64,000 nt of DNA from a bacterium (GCA_016124235.1 WGOC01000012.1:1-64000), one strand, 5' to 3'. Shown: positions 51,950 to 60,254, counted from the stretch's first letter. Notes: generated by a model not told the origin, from the sequence alone. Numbers and translations are program-made.

Positions 51950-52972
51950 TCATGCCATCGTCCGGCCGGACGCCGCGACGAACGGCGGCAACTCGTCCAT
52001 TAGTTGTTTGAAGTTATCGAGTGTGAGTTGTTGGGCACCGTCGCTCCAGGCTTCGGCCGGATTCGGATGCACTTCGATGAGCAACGCGTCGGCTCCCATT
52101 GCGGCCGCGCCCTTGCACAAATTCATCACCAAATCCGCGCGACCGCAACCCTGGCTGGGATCGATCACGATCGGGCAATGCGATTCCTTTTTAACAATCG
52201 GAATCGTCGAGAGGTCGAGGGTGTTGCGCGTGTAGGTTTCGAAGGTGCGGATGCCGCGTTCGCAGAACATCAAATTGGGATTCTCGTTCGCGAGGACGTA
52301 TTCGCCGGCGAGCAACCATTCCTCAACCTTCATGGACAAACCGCGCTTGAGCAGCACCGGCTTGCCGGTCTTGGCAGCGGCGATCAACAACTGGAAGTTC
52401 TGCGCGTTACGCGCGCCGATCTGCAGAATGTCCGCGTACTCGGCGACCATCTCCGCGTGATTCTCGGAGAGCAATTCGGTGATGATCGGCAGGCCCGTTT
52501 CCTTGCGCGCCTTGGCGAGCAACTTGAGCCCTTTTTCACCGAGTCCCTGGAATTCGTAAGGCGATGTGCGGGGTTTGAAGGCGCCGCCCCGAAGCACCGT
52601 TGCTCCAGCGGCCTTGACGGCCTTTGCGGTGTCGATGATTTGCTTCTCGCTTTCCACCGAGCACGGACCGGCCATCACGTGGAATCGATCGCCGCCGATC
52701 ACAACGTTCTTTCCGACTTTGACCTGCGAATTGGGCTGGTGCGCTTCGCGGCTCGTGAGTTTGAAGCGCTTTTGCACCGGCATCACGCTCTCGACCTGCG
52801 GCCAGGCGGTCAGCGTTTCGAGCGTGTGATGGGTTTGTTCGTCACCGATGGCACCAATCACCGTGCGGGCGACGCCGCGCATCACGTGAGGACGATATCC
52901 GAGCTTGCGGATCTCGCGCAGGACGGCGGCTTCCTGCTTTTTGGTCAAGTTTGGTTTGAGAACGACGATCAT
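51950..52972 (-). CDS. aroF: 3-deoxy-7-phosphoheptulonate synthase (DAHP synthase, type I-beta)
   Basis: A 340-residue enzyme joining phosphoenolpyruvate and erythrose 4-phosphate, the first committed step to aromatic amino acids. Residues 1-70 form a ferredoxin-like regulatory domain (VVLKPNLTKKQEAAVLREI), as in Thermotoga DAHP synthase. The barrel shows MAGPCSVES near residue 100, RGGAFKPRTSPY near 125, LLKRGLS near 206 and IDPSQGCGR near 268. Transcription is probably controlled by the attenuator at 53006-53135. Confidence 0.95.
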   Translation of the reverse strand: MIVVLKPNLTKKQEAAVLREIRKLGYRPHVMRGVARTVIGAIGDEQTHHTLETLTAWPQVESVMPVQKRFKLTSREAHQPNSQVKVGKNVVIGGDRFHVMAGPCSVESEKQIIDTAKAVKAAGATVLRGGAFKPRTSPYEFQGLGEKGLKLLAKARKETGLPIITELLSENHAEMVAEYADILQIGARNAQNFQLLIAAAKTGKPVLLKRGLSMKVEEWLLAGEYVLANENPNLMFCERGIRTFETYTRNTLDLSTIPIVKKESHCPIVIDPSQGCGRADLVMNLCKGAAAMGADALLIEVHPNPAEAWSDGAQQLTLDNFKQLMDELPPFVAASGRTMA

Positions 52973-53005
52973 GTTTTTGTGGAGTTATGCCGATGTCCGC
53001 CAACG

Positions 53006-53034
53006 AAAAAACCGCAGGAGGACATCCTGCGGTT
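53006..53034 (-). terminator. Attenuator terminator in the aroF leader
   Basis: On the minus strand AACCGCAGGA (plus 53025-53034) pairs with TCCTGCGGTT (plus 53010-53019) around the loop TGTCC. The last TT of the stem runs into a T-tail, giving six T in a row (plus 53006-53011). This perfect 10-bp hairpin lies 33 bp before the aroF start codon and so would stop transcription before the gene. Confidence 0.88.
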
Positions 53035-53063
53035 GTGTCGGTTAAATTCGTTTCAAGACAGCT

Positions 53064-53135
53064 TTACGCGCAGGCTTTCCGGTCAAAATACCGGCCAAAC
53101 CAAAACCAATAGTTGCGATAAAAGCTGCGGTTCAC
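53064..53135 (-). CDS. Aromatic leader peptide of the aroF attenuator, 23 codons
   Basis: A GTG-started 23-codon frame ending in TAA. Codons 4-17 encode SFYRNYWFWFGRYF, and nine of the 23 residues are aromatic (four Phe, three Tyr, two Trp). The last codons, K-A-C-A, contain CCTGCG (plus 53069-53074), which can pair with CGCAGG of the terminator 5' arm. The first codons contain CGCAG (plus 53125-53129), which can pair with the same CTGCG. This gives 1:2, 2:3 and 3:4 stems. Stalling in the aromatic run would cover segment 1 and free segment 2 to block the terminator. No strong Shine-Dalgarno was seen. Confidence 0.78.
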   Translation of the reverse strand: MNRSFYRNYWFWFGRYFDRKACA

Positions 53136-53288
53136 GGCGCCGACGGTATCACACGGCCCTTAACCGTCAATGTTCCTCTTTGGAGCGCGGGTCACCGATC
53201 CCATCGAATCGGATCGGGCCGTCGCATGATTTGAAAAGGAAATCGTGGTCGCTCTGCCGACCAACCGAAGAATCGAAAACCGACGCTG

Positions 53289-53588
53289 TTACGCCGCTTG
53301 TTCGGAGCGCCCCAACCGCCCGCTCAACTTCCGGCGGATCCGATCAATCCGCGGGCACGCATCCCAACTGGGATGGTTCAACGCCATCGAAAGTAACGGG
53401 CAACCAGTCGATCCAAATCCCGAGCAGGACACGGATTGCAGTTGATACTCTTCGTCACGCAATTCGTTTCCTGTAGCCACCTCGGTCCAGGCAAACTCCA
53501 CCTCCCGCCCCACCCGGCGGCATTCAAATGAGATCGAGCACTTACGTTTATCGCACTCCGTTTTGAGAAGTGATTCAGGAGTTGTCAT
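53289..53588 (-). CDS. Hypothetical Cys-containing protein, 99 aa
   Basis: No family was recognised. From ATG 53588 the product contains CDKRKCSISFECRRVGREVEF, then SVSCSGFGSTGCPLLSMALNH and a basic C-terminus (RIRRKLSGRLGRS). The spaced cysteines could bind metal. It is divergent from the plcP-like gene; the Pho-box array lies about 110 bp from its start, so shared control is possible but unproven. Confidence 0.5.
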   Translation of the reverse strand: MTTPESLLKTECDKRKCSISFECRRVGREVEFAWTEVATGNELRDEEYQLQSVSCSGFGSTGCPLLSMALNHPSWDACPRIDRIRRKLSGRLGRSEQAA

Positions 53589-53696
53589 GCGCCTGTGATT
53601 ACGAGGTTGTCTGCCTGAGAATCGTCCGTTGAACAACGGAACGGTTCAGAGCCTGACCTCACCCCAGATCCTTGTTAAGCGAAAAAGCCGCCAGAA

Positions 53697-53735
53697 TTGT
53701 CACGGTTTTGTTACGGACGTGTTACGCCAGTTTAC
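53697..53735 (+). promoter_or_regulatory. Pho-box array upstream of the plcP-like gene
   Basis: TTGTCAC (53697), TTGTTAC (53708) and GTGTTAC (53719) recur at exactly 11-bp intervals, the spacing and sequence type of PhoB half-sites (consensus CTGTCAT). A fourth, shifted copy AGTTTAC lies at 53729. The array ends about 85-95 bp before the plcP-like ATG. Confidence 0.72.
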
Positions 53736-53818
53736 GCCCGCGTGAAGATCCGGAAAACCGCCGCAATTCGCGTTGCTGCGGGGCCAAGTTGTTCCCACAT
53801 TATTCACCGGTTGTGAAC

Positions 53819-54661
53819 ATGTCCAAAGATCAACCGGCAACCGTTCGACGCCATCGGGCCATTTGGATCTCCGATATCCATCTCGGCACCAAACACGCGC
53901 AAGTGGAGCCGCTCCTCGAGTTCCTCCGGCTCAACGAGGCCGATCACCTCTACATCGTCGGGGATTTGATCGACGGTTGGGAGCTGCGTCGGGCTTGGCG
54001 ATGGGAGGATTCCTACAACACGCTCATCCAAAAAATCCTGCGCAAAAACCGCAAGGGCACAAAAGTCACCTACATCGCCGGGAATCACGACGAGTTTTTG
54101 GAGCATTATGTCGGCCTCCGGTTTGGCGGCGTAAAACTTGTTCGCCAGGCCTATCATCGCGGTGCCGATGGCCGACGTTATCTGGTCATTCACGGCCACC
54201 AGTTTGATGGACTGACCCATTTCAACCGTTTGTTGGAACGCGTCGGCGCACGCCTCTACAATATCATCCTCGATCTCAATCACTGGATGAACCGGGTGCG
54301 CCGGCAATTTGGTTTCGGTTATTGGTCGGTCGCCGCCTATCTCAAACACAAGGCGAAGTCGTCGGTCAAATTCATCACGCAATACGAAAACGCGATGACC
54401 AGCCTCGCACATCTGCGCAAGGTCGATGGAATCATTTGTGGCCACATCCATCGGGCGGAAATGCGCCCGATTGACGGGCTGCGCTATTTCAACTGTGGCG
54501 ACTGGGTGGAGAGCTGCACCGCGCTGATCGAGGACTTCGCCGGAAATTTCGAACTGATCCATTATCATCATGAGAATCCTGTTCACCGTCCAAGGCGAAG
54601 GCCGCGGGCACATGACCCAGGCGCTCGCGTGTCACGAGATCCTGTCGAGCTGGGGGCATGA
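53819..54661 (+). CDS. plcP: PlcP-like phospholipase C (calcineurin-type metallophosphoesterase)
   Basis: A 280-residue cytoplasmic metallophosphoesterase of the LpxH-like (COG2908) superfamily, matching the pattern of Sinorhizobium PlcP, which releases diacylglycerol from phospholipids during phosphate starvation. Metal motifs are SDIHLGTKHAQ near residue 18, VGDLIDGWELRRAW near 43, AGNHDEFLEHY near 85, VIHGHQFDG near 118 and ICGHIHRAEM near 205, followed by YFNCGDWVESCTA. A Pho-box array lies upstream, and an overlapping glycosyltransferase gene follows. The last 30 residues are Arg-rich and overlap that gene out of frame. A role as lipid A LpxH is less likely given the context. Confidence 0.8.
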   Translation: MSKDQPATVRRHRAIWISDIHLGTKHAQVEPLLEFLRLNEADHLYIVGDLIDGWELRRAWRWEDSYNTLIQKILRKNRKGTKVTYIAGNHDEFLEHYVGLRFGGVKLVRQAYHRGADGRRYLVIHGHQFDGLTHFNRLLERVGARLYNIILDLNHWMNRVRRQFGFGYWSVAAYLKHKAKSSVKFITQYENAMTSLAHLRKVDGIICGHIHRAEMRPIDGLRYFNCGDWVESCTALIEDFAGNFELIHYHHENPVHRPRRRPRAHDPGARVSRDPVELGA

Positions 54662-55694
54662 TATTGTCGGCGTGGTCGCGGGCAAAAACAGCTCGCGATC
54701 GTTGCCACCGTTCTTTGCCGAAGGCTTTTCGGTTCCAGTGTCGACGGCGGCAAGTCCCGGATTTGTCTTTCGCAACAGTCGATCCGTGGACGTACCGGCG
54801 ACCATGTGGCAGGTCGTGCGGCGGTTCCGAAATTACCGAGCCAGCCTCCGCGAATTGCGAGGGCTGATCACCCGCACAAGGCCGGCCGTTGTGATCAATT
54901 TCCTGGAGCCTTTGACCGGATTGATGCAAACGATCCGACCGTTGAACATTCCCGTGGTCGCGGTGGGCCATCAGTACATGATTTACCATCCCGACTACGT
55001 TTCGCTGCCCGGCCACACCGTGCAGCAAATGGGAATGCGCTGGTTCGTGAATCTGGTCGGAGCCAAATCGCACCGGCTCGCACTGTCGCTTTTTGAAGCC
55101 CCCGATCTTCCGGACAAACAGCTCTCGGTGTGTCCCCCGATCCTCCGCCGACAATTGTTCAACCTGCGCCCCGAACCGGGCGATTACTATCTGGTCTACC
55201 TGCTCAACCACGGTTACGCCGACGAAATCATGGCGTGGCACGAGGCCAATCCTGACACTAAGCTGCATTGTTTTTATGATCGCCCGGGCGCGCCCGAGGA
55301 AGAGCAGGCTCGTCCCAACCTCACCTTTCATCGATTGAACGGGGAGAAGTTCCTGAACATGATGGCGAACTGCAAAGCCGTCGTTTGCACGGCCGGTTTT
55401 GAGTCGGTAAGTGAAGCCGCTTGGCTCGGCAAACCGTTGTTCATGGTGCCCGTCGAAAACCACGTGGAGCAGATGATCAACGCCCTGGATGCGGTTAATC
55501 TCGGACTGGGCATCACCGACCGCCGCTTCCGTTTGTCGTTGCTGAAACAATTGCCTGACCGGATTGAAAATGCCCCCTTTCGCGAATGGGTTTCCCGCGC
55601 CGAGCAAATCCTCGAGCGGTCAATCAATTCCGCCCTGGCTCGCGCGGGCAAGGTTACTTTCTCGCCGAACCTTCAGGAGCGGCCGGCAAACTGA
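54570..55694 (+). CDS. Glycosyltransferase (GT1/GT28-like), candidate glycolipid synthase
   Basis: A 374-residue GT-B fold enzyme. FTVQGEGRGHMTQALACHEI at the N-terminus is the acceptor-side glycine loop of MurG-like enzymes, and CTAGFESVSEAAWLGKPLF near residue 270 is the nucleotide-sugar binding region. There is no signal peptide. The gene begins inside the plcP-like gene (92-bp overlap), so both are co-expressed. By analogy with the PlcP-Agt pair, it may glycosylate the diacylglycerol released by PlcP. Sugar donor and acceptor are inferred only. Confidence 0.78.
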   Translation: MRILFTVQGEGRGHMTQALACHEILSSWGHDIVGVVAGKNSSRSLPPFFAEGFSVPVSTAASPGFVFRNSRSVDVPATMWQVVRRFRNYRASLRELRGLITRTRPAVVINFLEPLTGLMQTIRPLNIPVVAVGHQYMIYHPDYVSLPGHTVQQMGMRWFVNLVGAKSHRLALSLFEAPDLPDKQLSVCPPILRRQLFNLRPEPGDYYLVYLLNHGYADEIMAWHEANPDTKLHCFYDRPGAPEEEQARPNLTFHRLNGEKFLNMMANCKAVVCTAGFESVSEAAWLGKPLFMVPVENHVEQMINALDAVNLGLGITDRRFRLSLLKQLPDRIENAPFREWVSRAEQILERSINSALARAGKVTFSPNLQERPAN

Positions 55695-55832
55695 GCGCGA
55701 TCTTGCGCCGAATTCCATCCCTCCGCCGCATAAATCAATTCGTTAGCACCTCAACACCAATCAGTTGAGGCTCCGGCAGCGATTTGCATTGCCAGTGACT
55801 AACCCATTCCGGGCCGACTCCGTTCAGGGATT

Positions 55833-55883
55833 TCGTAACCCGACTGTCACAAATCAGCCACAAATGCGTAACAGCTTCGTAAG
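55833..55883 (+). promoter_or_regulatory. Pho-box array upstream of the porin gene
   Basis: Five heptamers lie at exact 11-bp spacing: TCGTAAC (55833), CTGTCAC (55844), CAGCCAC (55855), GCGTAAC (55866) and TCGTAAG (55877). CTGTCAC is a near-consensus PhoB half-site. The array ends 32 bp before the porin start codon. Confidence 0.75.
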
Positions 55884-55915
55884 ACGCTCGGGCCCGTGGT
55901 TAACAAGTCACTCTC

Positions 55916-57232
55916 ATGCAAAAAACAAGAACCCTCCTGAACAAATCCACTGTCGTGGCCGCCATCGGGCTGGCCGCAGGAACCGTCGCCCATGCGCAAA
56001 CAGACGACGGTTTGCTTAACAAACTCGTGCAAAAAGGTATCCTCACCGAAGCCGAAGCCAACGAACTCAAGGCCGGCGAAGAAAAGTCTGCTCCGCAGGC
56101 GGCCGCTTCGAATTTCGGTCTGCCGTCGTGGGTCACGAGCCTCAAATTCGCGGGTGATTTCCGCGGACGACTCGATCAACAACTGTCCGACAACCCCGGG
56201 TTTGTCGACCGTACCCGGTTTCGTTACCGCCTTCGCGCGGGGATCACGCTCACCTTGCAAGACGACTTCGAGGTCGGCTTCAAAGTCGGCTCGAGCGATT
56301 CCGGCGCGAACGCGCTGTCGAACAACACCACGATCGAAAACAACGGGACCAAAAAGCCGATCTGGATCGATACGGCCTACGCGAAGTGGACGCCGATCCA
56401 CGACGGCGATTGGAAGCTCTCCACCACGATCGGCAAGATGGTCAATCCGCTGGAAGTCTCGAACATGGAGTTCGATCCGGATTACACACCGGAAGGAGCC
56501 GCCCTGCAGGCCGGTTACAAACTGAGCGACCAGCACAGTCTCGCCTTCAACGGCGCCGGCTTCGTGCTCGACGAGTTGAGCGGCTCCAGCAACGATCCCT
56601 ATTTGCTGGCCGGCCAGGTGTTCTGGAAAGCCAAGTGGAGCAAGAAGGTCGATAGTTCGTTGGGTGTCTCGGCCTATTCGCTCGATAACACGCAAAACCT
56701 GACGACTGCCAACGTGCCGGACAACAACGCCGGCAACACGCGTACCGCCGGCGGCAATCTGGTTTACCACTACAACCCAATCGTCGTTTCAGGTGCCGTC
56801 ACCTACAAGCTCGACAACTGCCCGCTCTATCAGGGCGAATTCCCGATCAAGGTGGCCGGTTCCTACATGAACAACCCCGCGGTAAGCAGCAATAACCAGG
56901 GGTACTGGGCCGGGGTCACGTTCGGCAAAGCCGGCAAAAAGCATAACTGGGATATCGCCTATCGTTACCAACGCCTCGAAGGCGACGCGTGGTATGAGGA
57001 AATTGTCGACGACGACAACAACGCCTTCTACCAGACCGCCGCCGTGGGTGGAAAATCGGGCATGACCGGCGGAACCAACGTGAAAGGCCACCTGGTGAAG
57101 CTCAACTATTCGCTGACCGATTCGCTGACCTTCACCTTCACCGGCTACTTCAACGAACTGATCAACGCCAGTCCCGCCGGTTCACTCAGCGGCGGCACCC
57201 GGCTCTTTTTCGACCTGATGTGGAAATACTGA
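55916..57232 (+). CDS. Outer-membrane porin, phosphate-regulated
   Basis: A 438-residue beta-barrel protein. The signal peptide VVAAIGLAAGTVAHA is followed by LLNKLVQKGILTEAEANELKAG, a helical segment seen in phosphate-selective porins and related putative porins. Alternating amphipathic strands fill the rest (FRYRLRAGITLTLQDDFEVGF, TLTFTFTGYFNELIN in type), and the chain ends in LMWKY with a terminal aromatic residue, an outer-membrane insertion signal. Position after a Pho-box array and before pstS implies phosphate uptake. Confidence 0.82.
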   Translation: MQKTRTLLNKSTVVAAIGLAAGTVAHAQTDDGLLNKLVQKGILTEAEANELKAGEEKSAPQAAASNFGLPSWVTSLKFAGDFRGRLDQQLSDNPGFVDRTRFRYRLRAGITLTLQDDFEVGFKVGSSDSGANALSNNTTIENNGTKKPIWIDTAYAKWTPIHDGDWKLSTTIGKMVNPLEVSNMEFDPDYTPEGAALQAGYKLSDQHSLAFNGAGFVLDELSGSSNDPYLLAGQVFWKAKWSKKVDSSLGVSAYSLDNTQNLTTANVPDNNAGNTRTAGGNLVYHYNPIVVSGAVTYKLDNCPLYQGEFPIKVAGSYMNNPAVSSNNQGYWAGVTFGKAGKKHNWDIAYRYQRLEGDAWYEEIVDDDNNAFYQTAAVGGKSGMTGGTNVKGHLVKLNYSLTDSLTFTFTGYFNELINASPAGSLSGGTRLFFDLMWKY

Positions 57233-57298
57233 GAAATCTAATCACGAACACCTCAAACCAAAAACAAAGACGTTTTGTTGCTGAAGCAACACACTAAT

Positions 57299-58318
57299 AT
57301 GAAACTCACTAAAATATTGGCCCTCGCCGCCGGTGCCTTCGTGGCACTTGGTGGACAACTTCACGCGGGAGACCCGATGCTCATTAACGGAGCCGGCGCC
57401 ACTTTCCCGTTCCCCATCTATTCCAAGTGGTTTGCCGAATACATCAAGGTCGACCCCAGCGTCCGCTTCAACTACCAGTCCATCGGCTCAGGTGGCGGCC
57501 AGAAGCAGATCATGTCCGAGACCGTAGACTTCGGTGCTTCGGATGGTCCGATGAGCGACGAAAACCTCGCCAAGGCTCCCGGTAAATTGCTGCACATCCC
57601 CACCGTCGCCGGCGCAGTCGTAATCACTTACAACCTGCCAGGCAGCCCCAAATTGAAATTGGACGGCGCCACTGTCGCGGACATCTTCCTCGGCAAGATC
57701 ACGAAGTGGAATGACTCCCGGATCGCCTCGTTGAACCCGGGCGCCAGCCTGCCGGGCGACGACATCATTGTGGTGCATCGTTCCGACGGAAGCGGTACCA
57801 GCTACATCTTCACCGACTACCTTTCGAGCGTCAGCAAGGCGTGGGAAAGCAAGGTCGGCAAGGCCACCTCCGTGAAATGGCCAACCGGTTTGGGCGCCAA
57901 GGGCAACGAAGGCGTCGCCGGTCAGGTGAAACAATTGCCGGGCACCATCGGTTACGTGGAACTTGCCTACGCGCATCAGAATCACCTGCCGTTTGCCGAT
58001 CTTAAAAACTCCTCCGGCCATTTCATCACGCCGACGTTGGATTCCGTGACCGAAGCGCTCGCAACCGCAAAGATCCCCGAGGATTTCCGGTTCTCGATGG
58101 TCAACCCGCCGGGCGACAAGGCCTACCCGATCGCCGGCTGCACCTGGTTGTTGGTCTACGAAAAGCAAAAGGATTCAGCCAAGGGCGAAAAGCTCGTCCA
58201 GTTCCTGAACTGGGCCATGAAGAGCGGCGAAGGTCTCGCCTCGTCCCTGGATTACGCGCCGCTGCCCGACAATCTGCGTGACCGGGTCTTGAAGCGCATT
58301 AAAACCATCCAGTACTGA
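57299..58318 (+). CDS. pstS: Phosphate-binding protein PstS
   Basis: A 339-residue periplasmic receptor of the high-affinity phosphate ABC importer. The signal peptide is ILALAAGAFVALGGQLHA from ATG 57299. Phosphate-contact motifs are INGAGATFPFPIYSKW near residue 26, GSGGGQKQIM near 62, DFGASDGPMS near 74 and HRSDGSGTSYIF near 160. An intrinsic terminator follows, separating it from pstC. Confidence 0.95.
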   Translation: MKLTKILALAAGAFVALGGQLHAGDPMLINGAGATFPFPIYSKWFAEYIKVDPSVRFNYQSIGSGGGQKQIMSETVDFGASDGPMSDENLAKAPGKLLHIPTVAGAVVITYNLPGSPKLKLDGATVADIFLGKITKWNDSRIASLNPGASLPGDDIIVVHRSDGSGTSYIFTDYLSSVSKAWESKVGKATSVKWPTGLGAKGNEGVAGQVKQLPGTIGYVELAYAHQNHLPFADLKNSSGHFITPTLDSVTEALATAKIPEDFRFSMVNPPGDKAYPIAGCTWLLVYEKQKDSAKGEKLVQFLNWAMKSGEGLASSLDYAPLPDNLRDRVLKRIKTIQY

Positions 58319-58346
58319 CTTTGCTGGTTCGCTCGTTAGAATGCGG

Positions 58347-58401
58347 CCAACAAGGGACGAAGAGCGTCCCGGTTCCTCCCGCTCTTCGTCCTTTTTTGTT
58401 G
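58347..58401 (+). terminator. Intrinsic terminator between pstS and pstC
   Basis: GGACGAAGAGC (58355-58365) pairs with GCTCTTCGTCC (58381-58391) and is followed by six T. Outer arms CCAACAA and TTGTTGG can extend the stem. It lies 19 bp before the pstC start codon and would lower pstCAB expression relative to pstS. Confidence 0.85.
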
Positions 58402-58416
58402 GTCAAAATCTAAAAA

Positions 58417-59394
58417 ATGGCAAACGCACTCAACCCTTCGGCCACCGCCTCGCAGCCGCCGGCGGCGATGACCCGGCGAAAGCTGGGCGATCGCGCCTTC
58501 GAGTACCTGACGTTGCTCATGGCGCTGGCGGTGTTCATCCTGATCATCCTGATCGGGTATGAACTCGCCCATGGTTCCACGCTCTCGTTGAAGAAATTTG
58601 GCTGGCACTTTCTGGTCAGCTCCGATTGGGATCCGGTCAGCGAAGAGTTTGGTGCGTTGCCGTTTATTTTTGGCACCCTGGTTTCGTCGGCTATCGCGTT
58701 AATCATCGCGGTGCCGCTTAGTATTGCCAGCGCGGTATTTCTCACCGAGCTGGCCCCCCGGTGGATGCGTCAACCGTTGACCATTTTCATTGAACTCCTG
58801 GCCGCGGTTCCGAGTGTCATTCTCGGTCTGTGGGGCATCTTTGTGATGGTGCCGTGGTTGCGAACGCACCTCTTTCCCTGGCTGAAATCGTCACTCGGTT
58901 TTCTGCCGCTGTTCAAAGGCCCGATTTACGGCGTCAGCATGCTCGCCGGCGGCATCATTCTCGCCATCATGATCATTCCGATCATCACGTCGGTTTCGCG
59001 TGAGATCATCCGGTCGGTGCCTGGTTTACAACGCGAAGCGGCTTACGCGCTTGGCGCCACTCGCTGGGAGGTCACCCGCATCGCCGTCCTCAGCTACGCC
59101 AAGAAGGGACTTTTCGGCGCGGTCATCCTCGGACTCGGTCGGGCGTTGGGCGAAACGATGGCCGTCACCATGGTCATTGGCAATCGCCCCGAAATCGCCG
59201 CGTCCCTTTTCGCCCCCGGTTACACCTTGGCCAGCGTGGTCGCGAATGAATTTACCGAGGCGACGACGGACATCTATTTGCACGCGCTGTTTGAGCTGGG
59301 CCTTGTGCTCCTCGGCGTGACCGTGCTCGTCAACGCACTGGCGCAACTGCTTCTCAAGACGCTGGGCGGGCCGGAAATCAAATCGCAACACTAA
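58417..59394 (+). CDS. pstC: Phosphate ABC transporter permease PstC
   Basis: A 325-residue inner-membrane permease. The first membrane segment is LLMALAVFILIILIGYELA. The family block for PstB coupling is GLQREAAYALGATRWEVTRI near residue 203, and GALPFIFGTLVSSAIALIIA near 76 starts the permease core. It is followed within 3 bp by pstA. Confidence 0.94.
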   Translation: MANALNPSATASQPPAAMTRRKLGDRAFEYLTLLMALAVFILIILIGYELAHGSTLSLKKFGWHFLVSSDWDPVSEEFGALPFIFGTLVSSAIALIIAVPLSIASAVFLTELAPRWMRQPLTIFIELLAAVPSVILGLWGIFVMVPWLRTHLFPWLKSSLGFLPLFKGPIYGVSMLAGGIILAIMIIPIITSVSREIIRSVPGLQREAAYALGATRWEVTRIAVLSYAKKGLFGAVILGLGRALGETMAVTMVIGNRPEIAASLFAPGYTLASVVANEFTEATTDIYLHALFELGLVLLGVTVLVNALAQLLLKTLGGPEIKSQH

Positions 59395-59397
59395 GTC

Positions 59398-60252
59398 ATG
59401 GAAGCGCCCAATCATCAGTGGCGGAAGATCAAGAACGTGATGATGCAAATCACCACGCTGGTCTGCGCGATCCTGGTCATTACTCCGCTGTGCCTTTTGT
59501 TTTATCATTTGTTGAGCAGCGGCATCAGCGCGCTCAACTGGGATTTCTTCACCAAATTACCCAAGCCGGTGGGTGAAACCGGCGGCGGCATCGCCAACGC
59601 CCTCGTCGGCACGTTTGTTCTGCTCGGCATCGCGGCGATGGTCGGCGTTCCGATCGGTGTCCTGGGAGGCATTTACCTCGCGGAGTACGGCGCCAGCTGG
59701 CTTAACCGTTGGATTCGCTTTGGCGCGGATGTGCTCAATGGCGTGCCCTCCATCACCTGGGGCATGGTCGTGTATGCGTTGGTGGTTGTACCGATGAAGG
59801 GCTTCTCCGCGTGGGCCGGCGGGATCGTGCTCGGCATGATGATGATTCCACTGATCATGCGCACCGCGGAGGAAGTGCTGCGACTGGTCCCCAACGGGTA
59901 CCGTGAAGCGTCGCTGGCGTTGGGTATCTCCAAATGGCGAACGATCCTGCAAATTGTGGTTCGCACGGCCCTGAAAGGCATCGTCACCGGCGTGTTGCTG
60001 GCCCTGGCCCGTGTCGCCGGCGAGACGGCGCCGCTTTTGTTCACCGCGTTCGGCAATCGTTACTGGAATCACAATTTGTCCGACCCGATCGCCGCGGTTC
60101 CCCTACAGATTTTCAACTACGCCATTTCCCCATACGAAGACTGGCATCGACAGGCCTGGGCGGGCGCCCTCGTGCTGCTGCTGGTCATCACTTTGATCAA
60201 CGTGAGCGTCCGCGTCCTGACCCGGGATCGGTTCTCGCAAAGCACTCACTGA
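59398..60252 (+). CDS. pstA: Phosphate ABC transporter permease PstA
   Basis: A 284-residue inner-membrane permease partner of PstC. Conserved segments are [20 protein letters not shown] near residue 62, [19 protein letters not shown] near 111, and the ATPase-coupling loop [20 protein letters not shown] near 165. It lies 3 bp after pstC and 2 bp before pstB. Confidence 0.94.
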   Translation: MEAPNHQWRKIKNVMMQITTLVCAILVITPLCLLFYHLLSSGISALNWDFFTKLPKPVGETGGGIANALVGTFVLLGIAAMVGVPIGVLGGIYLAEYGASWLNRWIRFGADVLNGVPSITWGMVVYALVVVPMKGFSAWAGGIVLGMMMIPLIMRTAEEVLRLVPNGYREASLALGISKWRTILQIVVRTALKGIVTGVLLALARVAGETAPLLFTAFGNRYWNHNLSDPIAAVPLQIFNYAISPYEDWHRQAWAGALVLLLVITLINVSVRVLTRDRFSQSTH

Positions 60253-60254
60253 CC

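Noticed and set aside
53819..54661. Lipid A biosynthesis UDP-diacylglucosamine hydrolase LpxH
   Set aside because: The superfamily is the same, but sequence blocks, the Pho-box array and the adjacent glycosyltransferase favour PlcP; not fully excluded.
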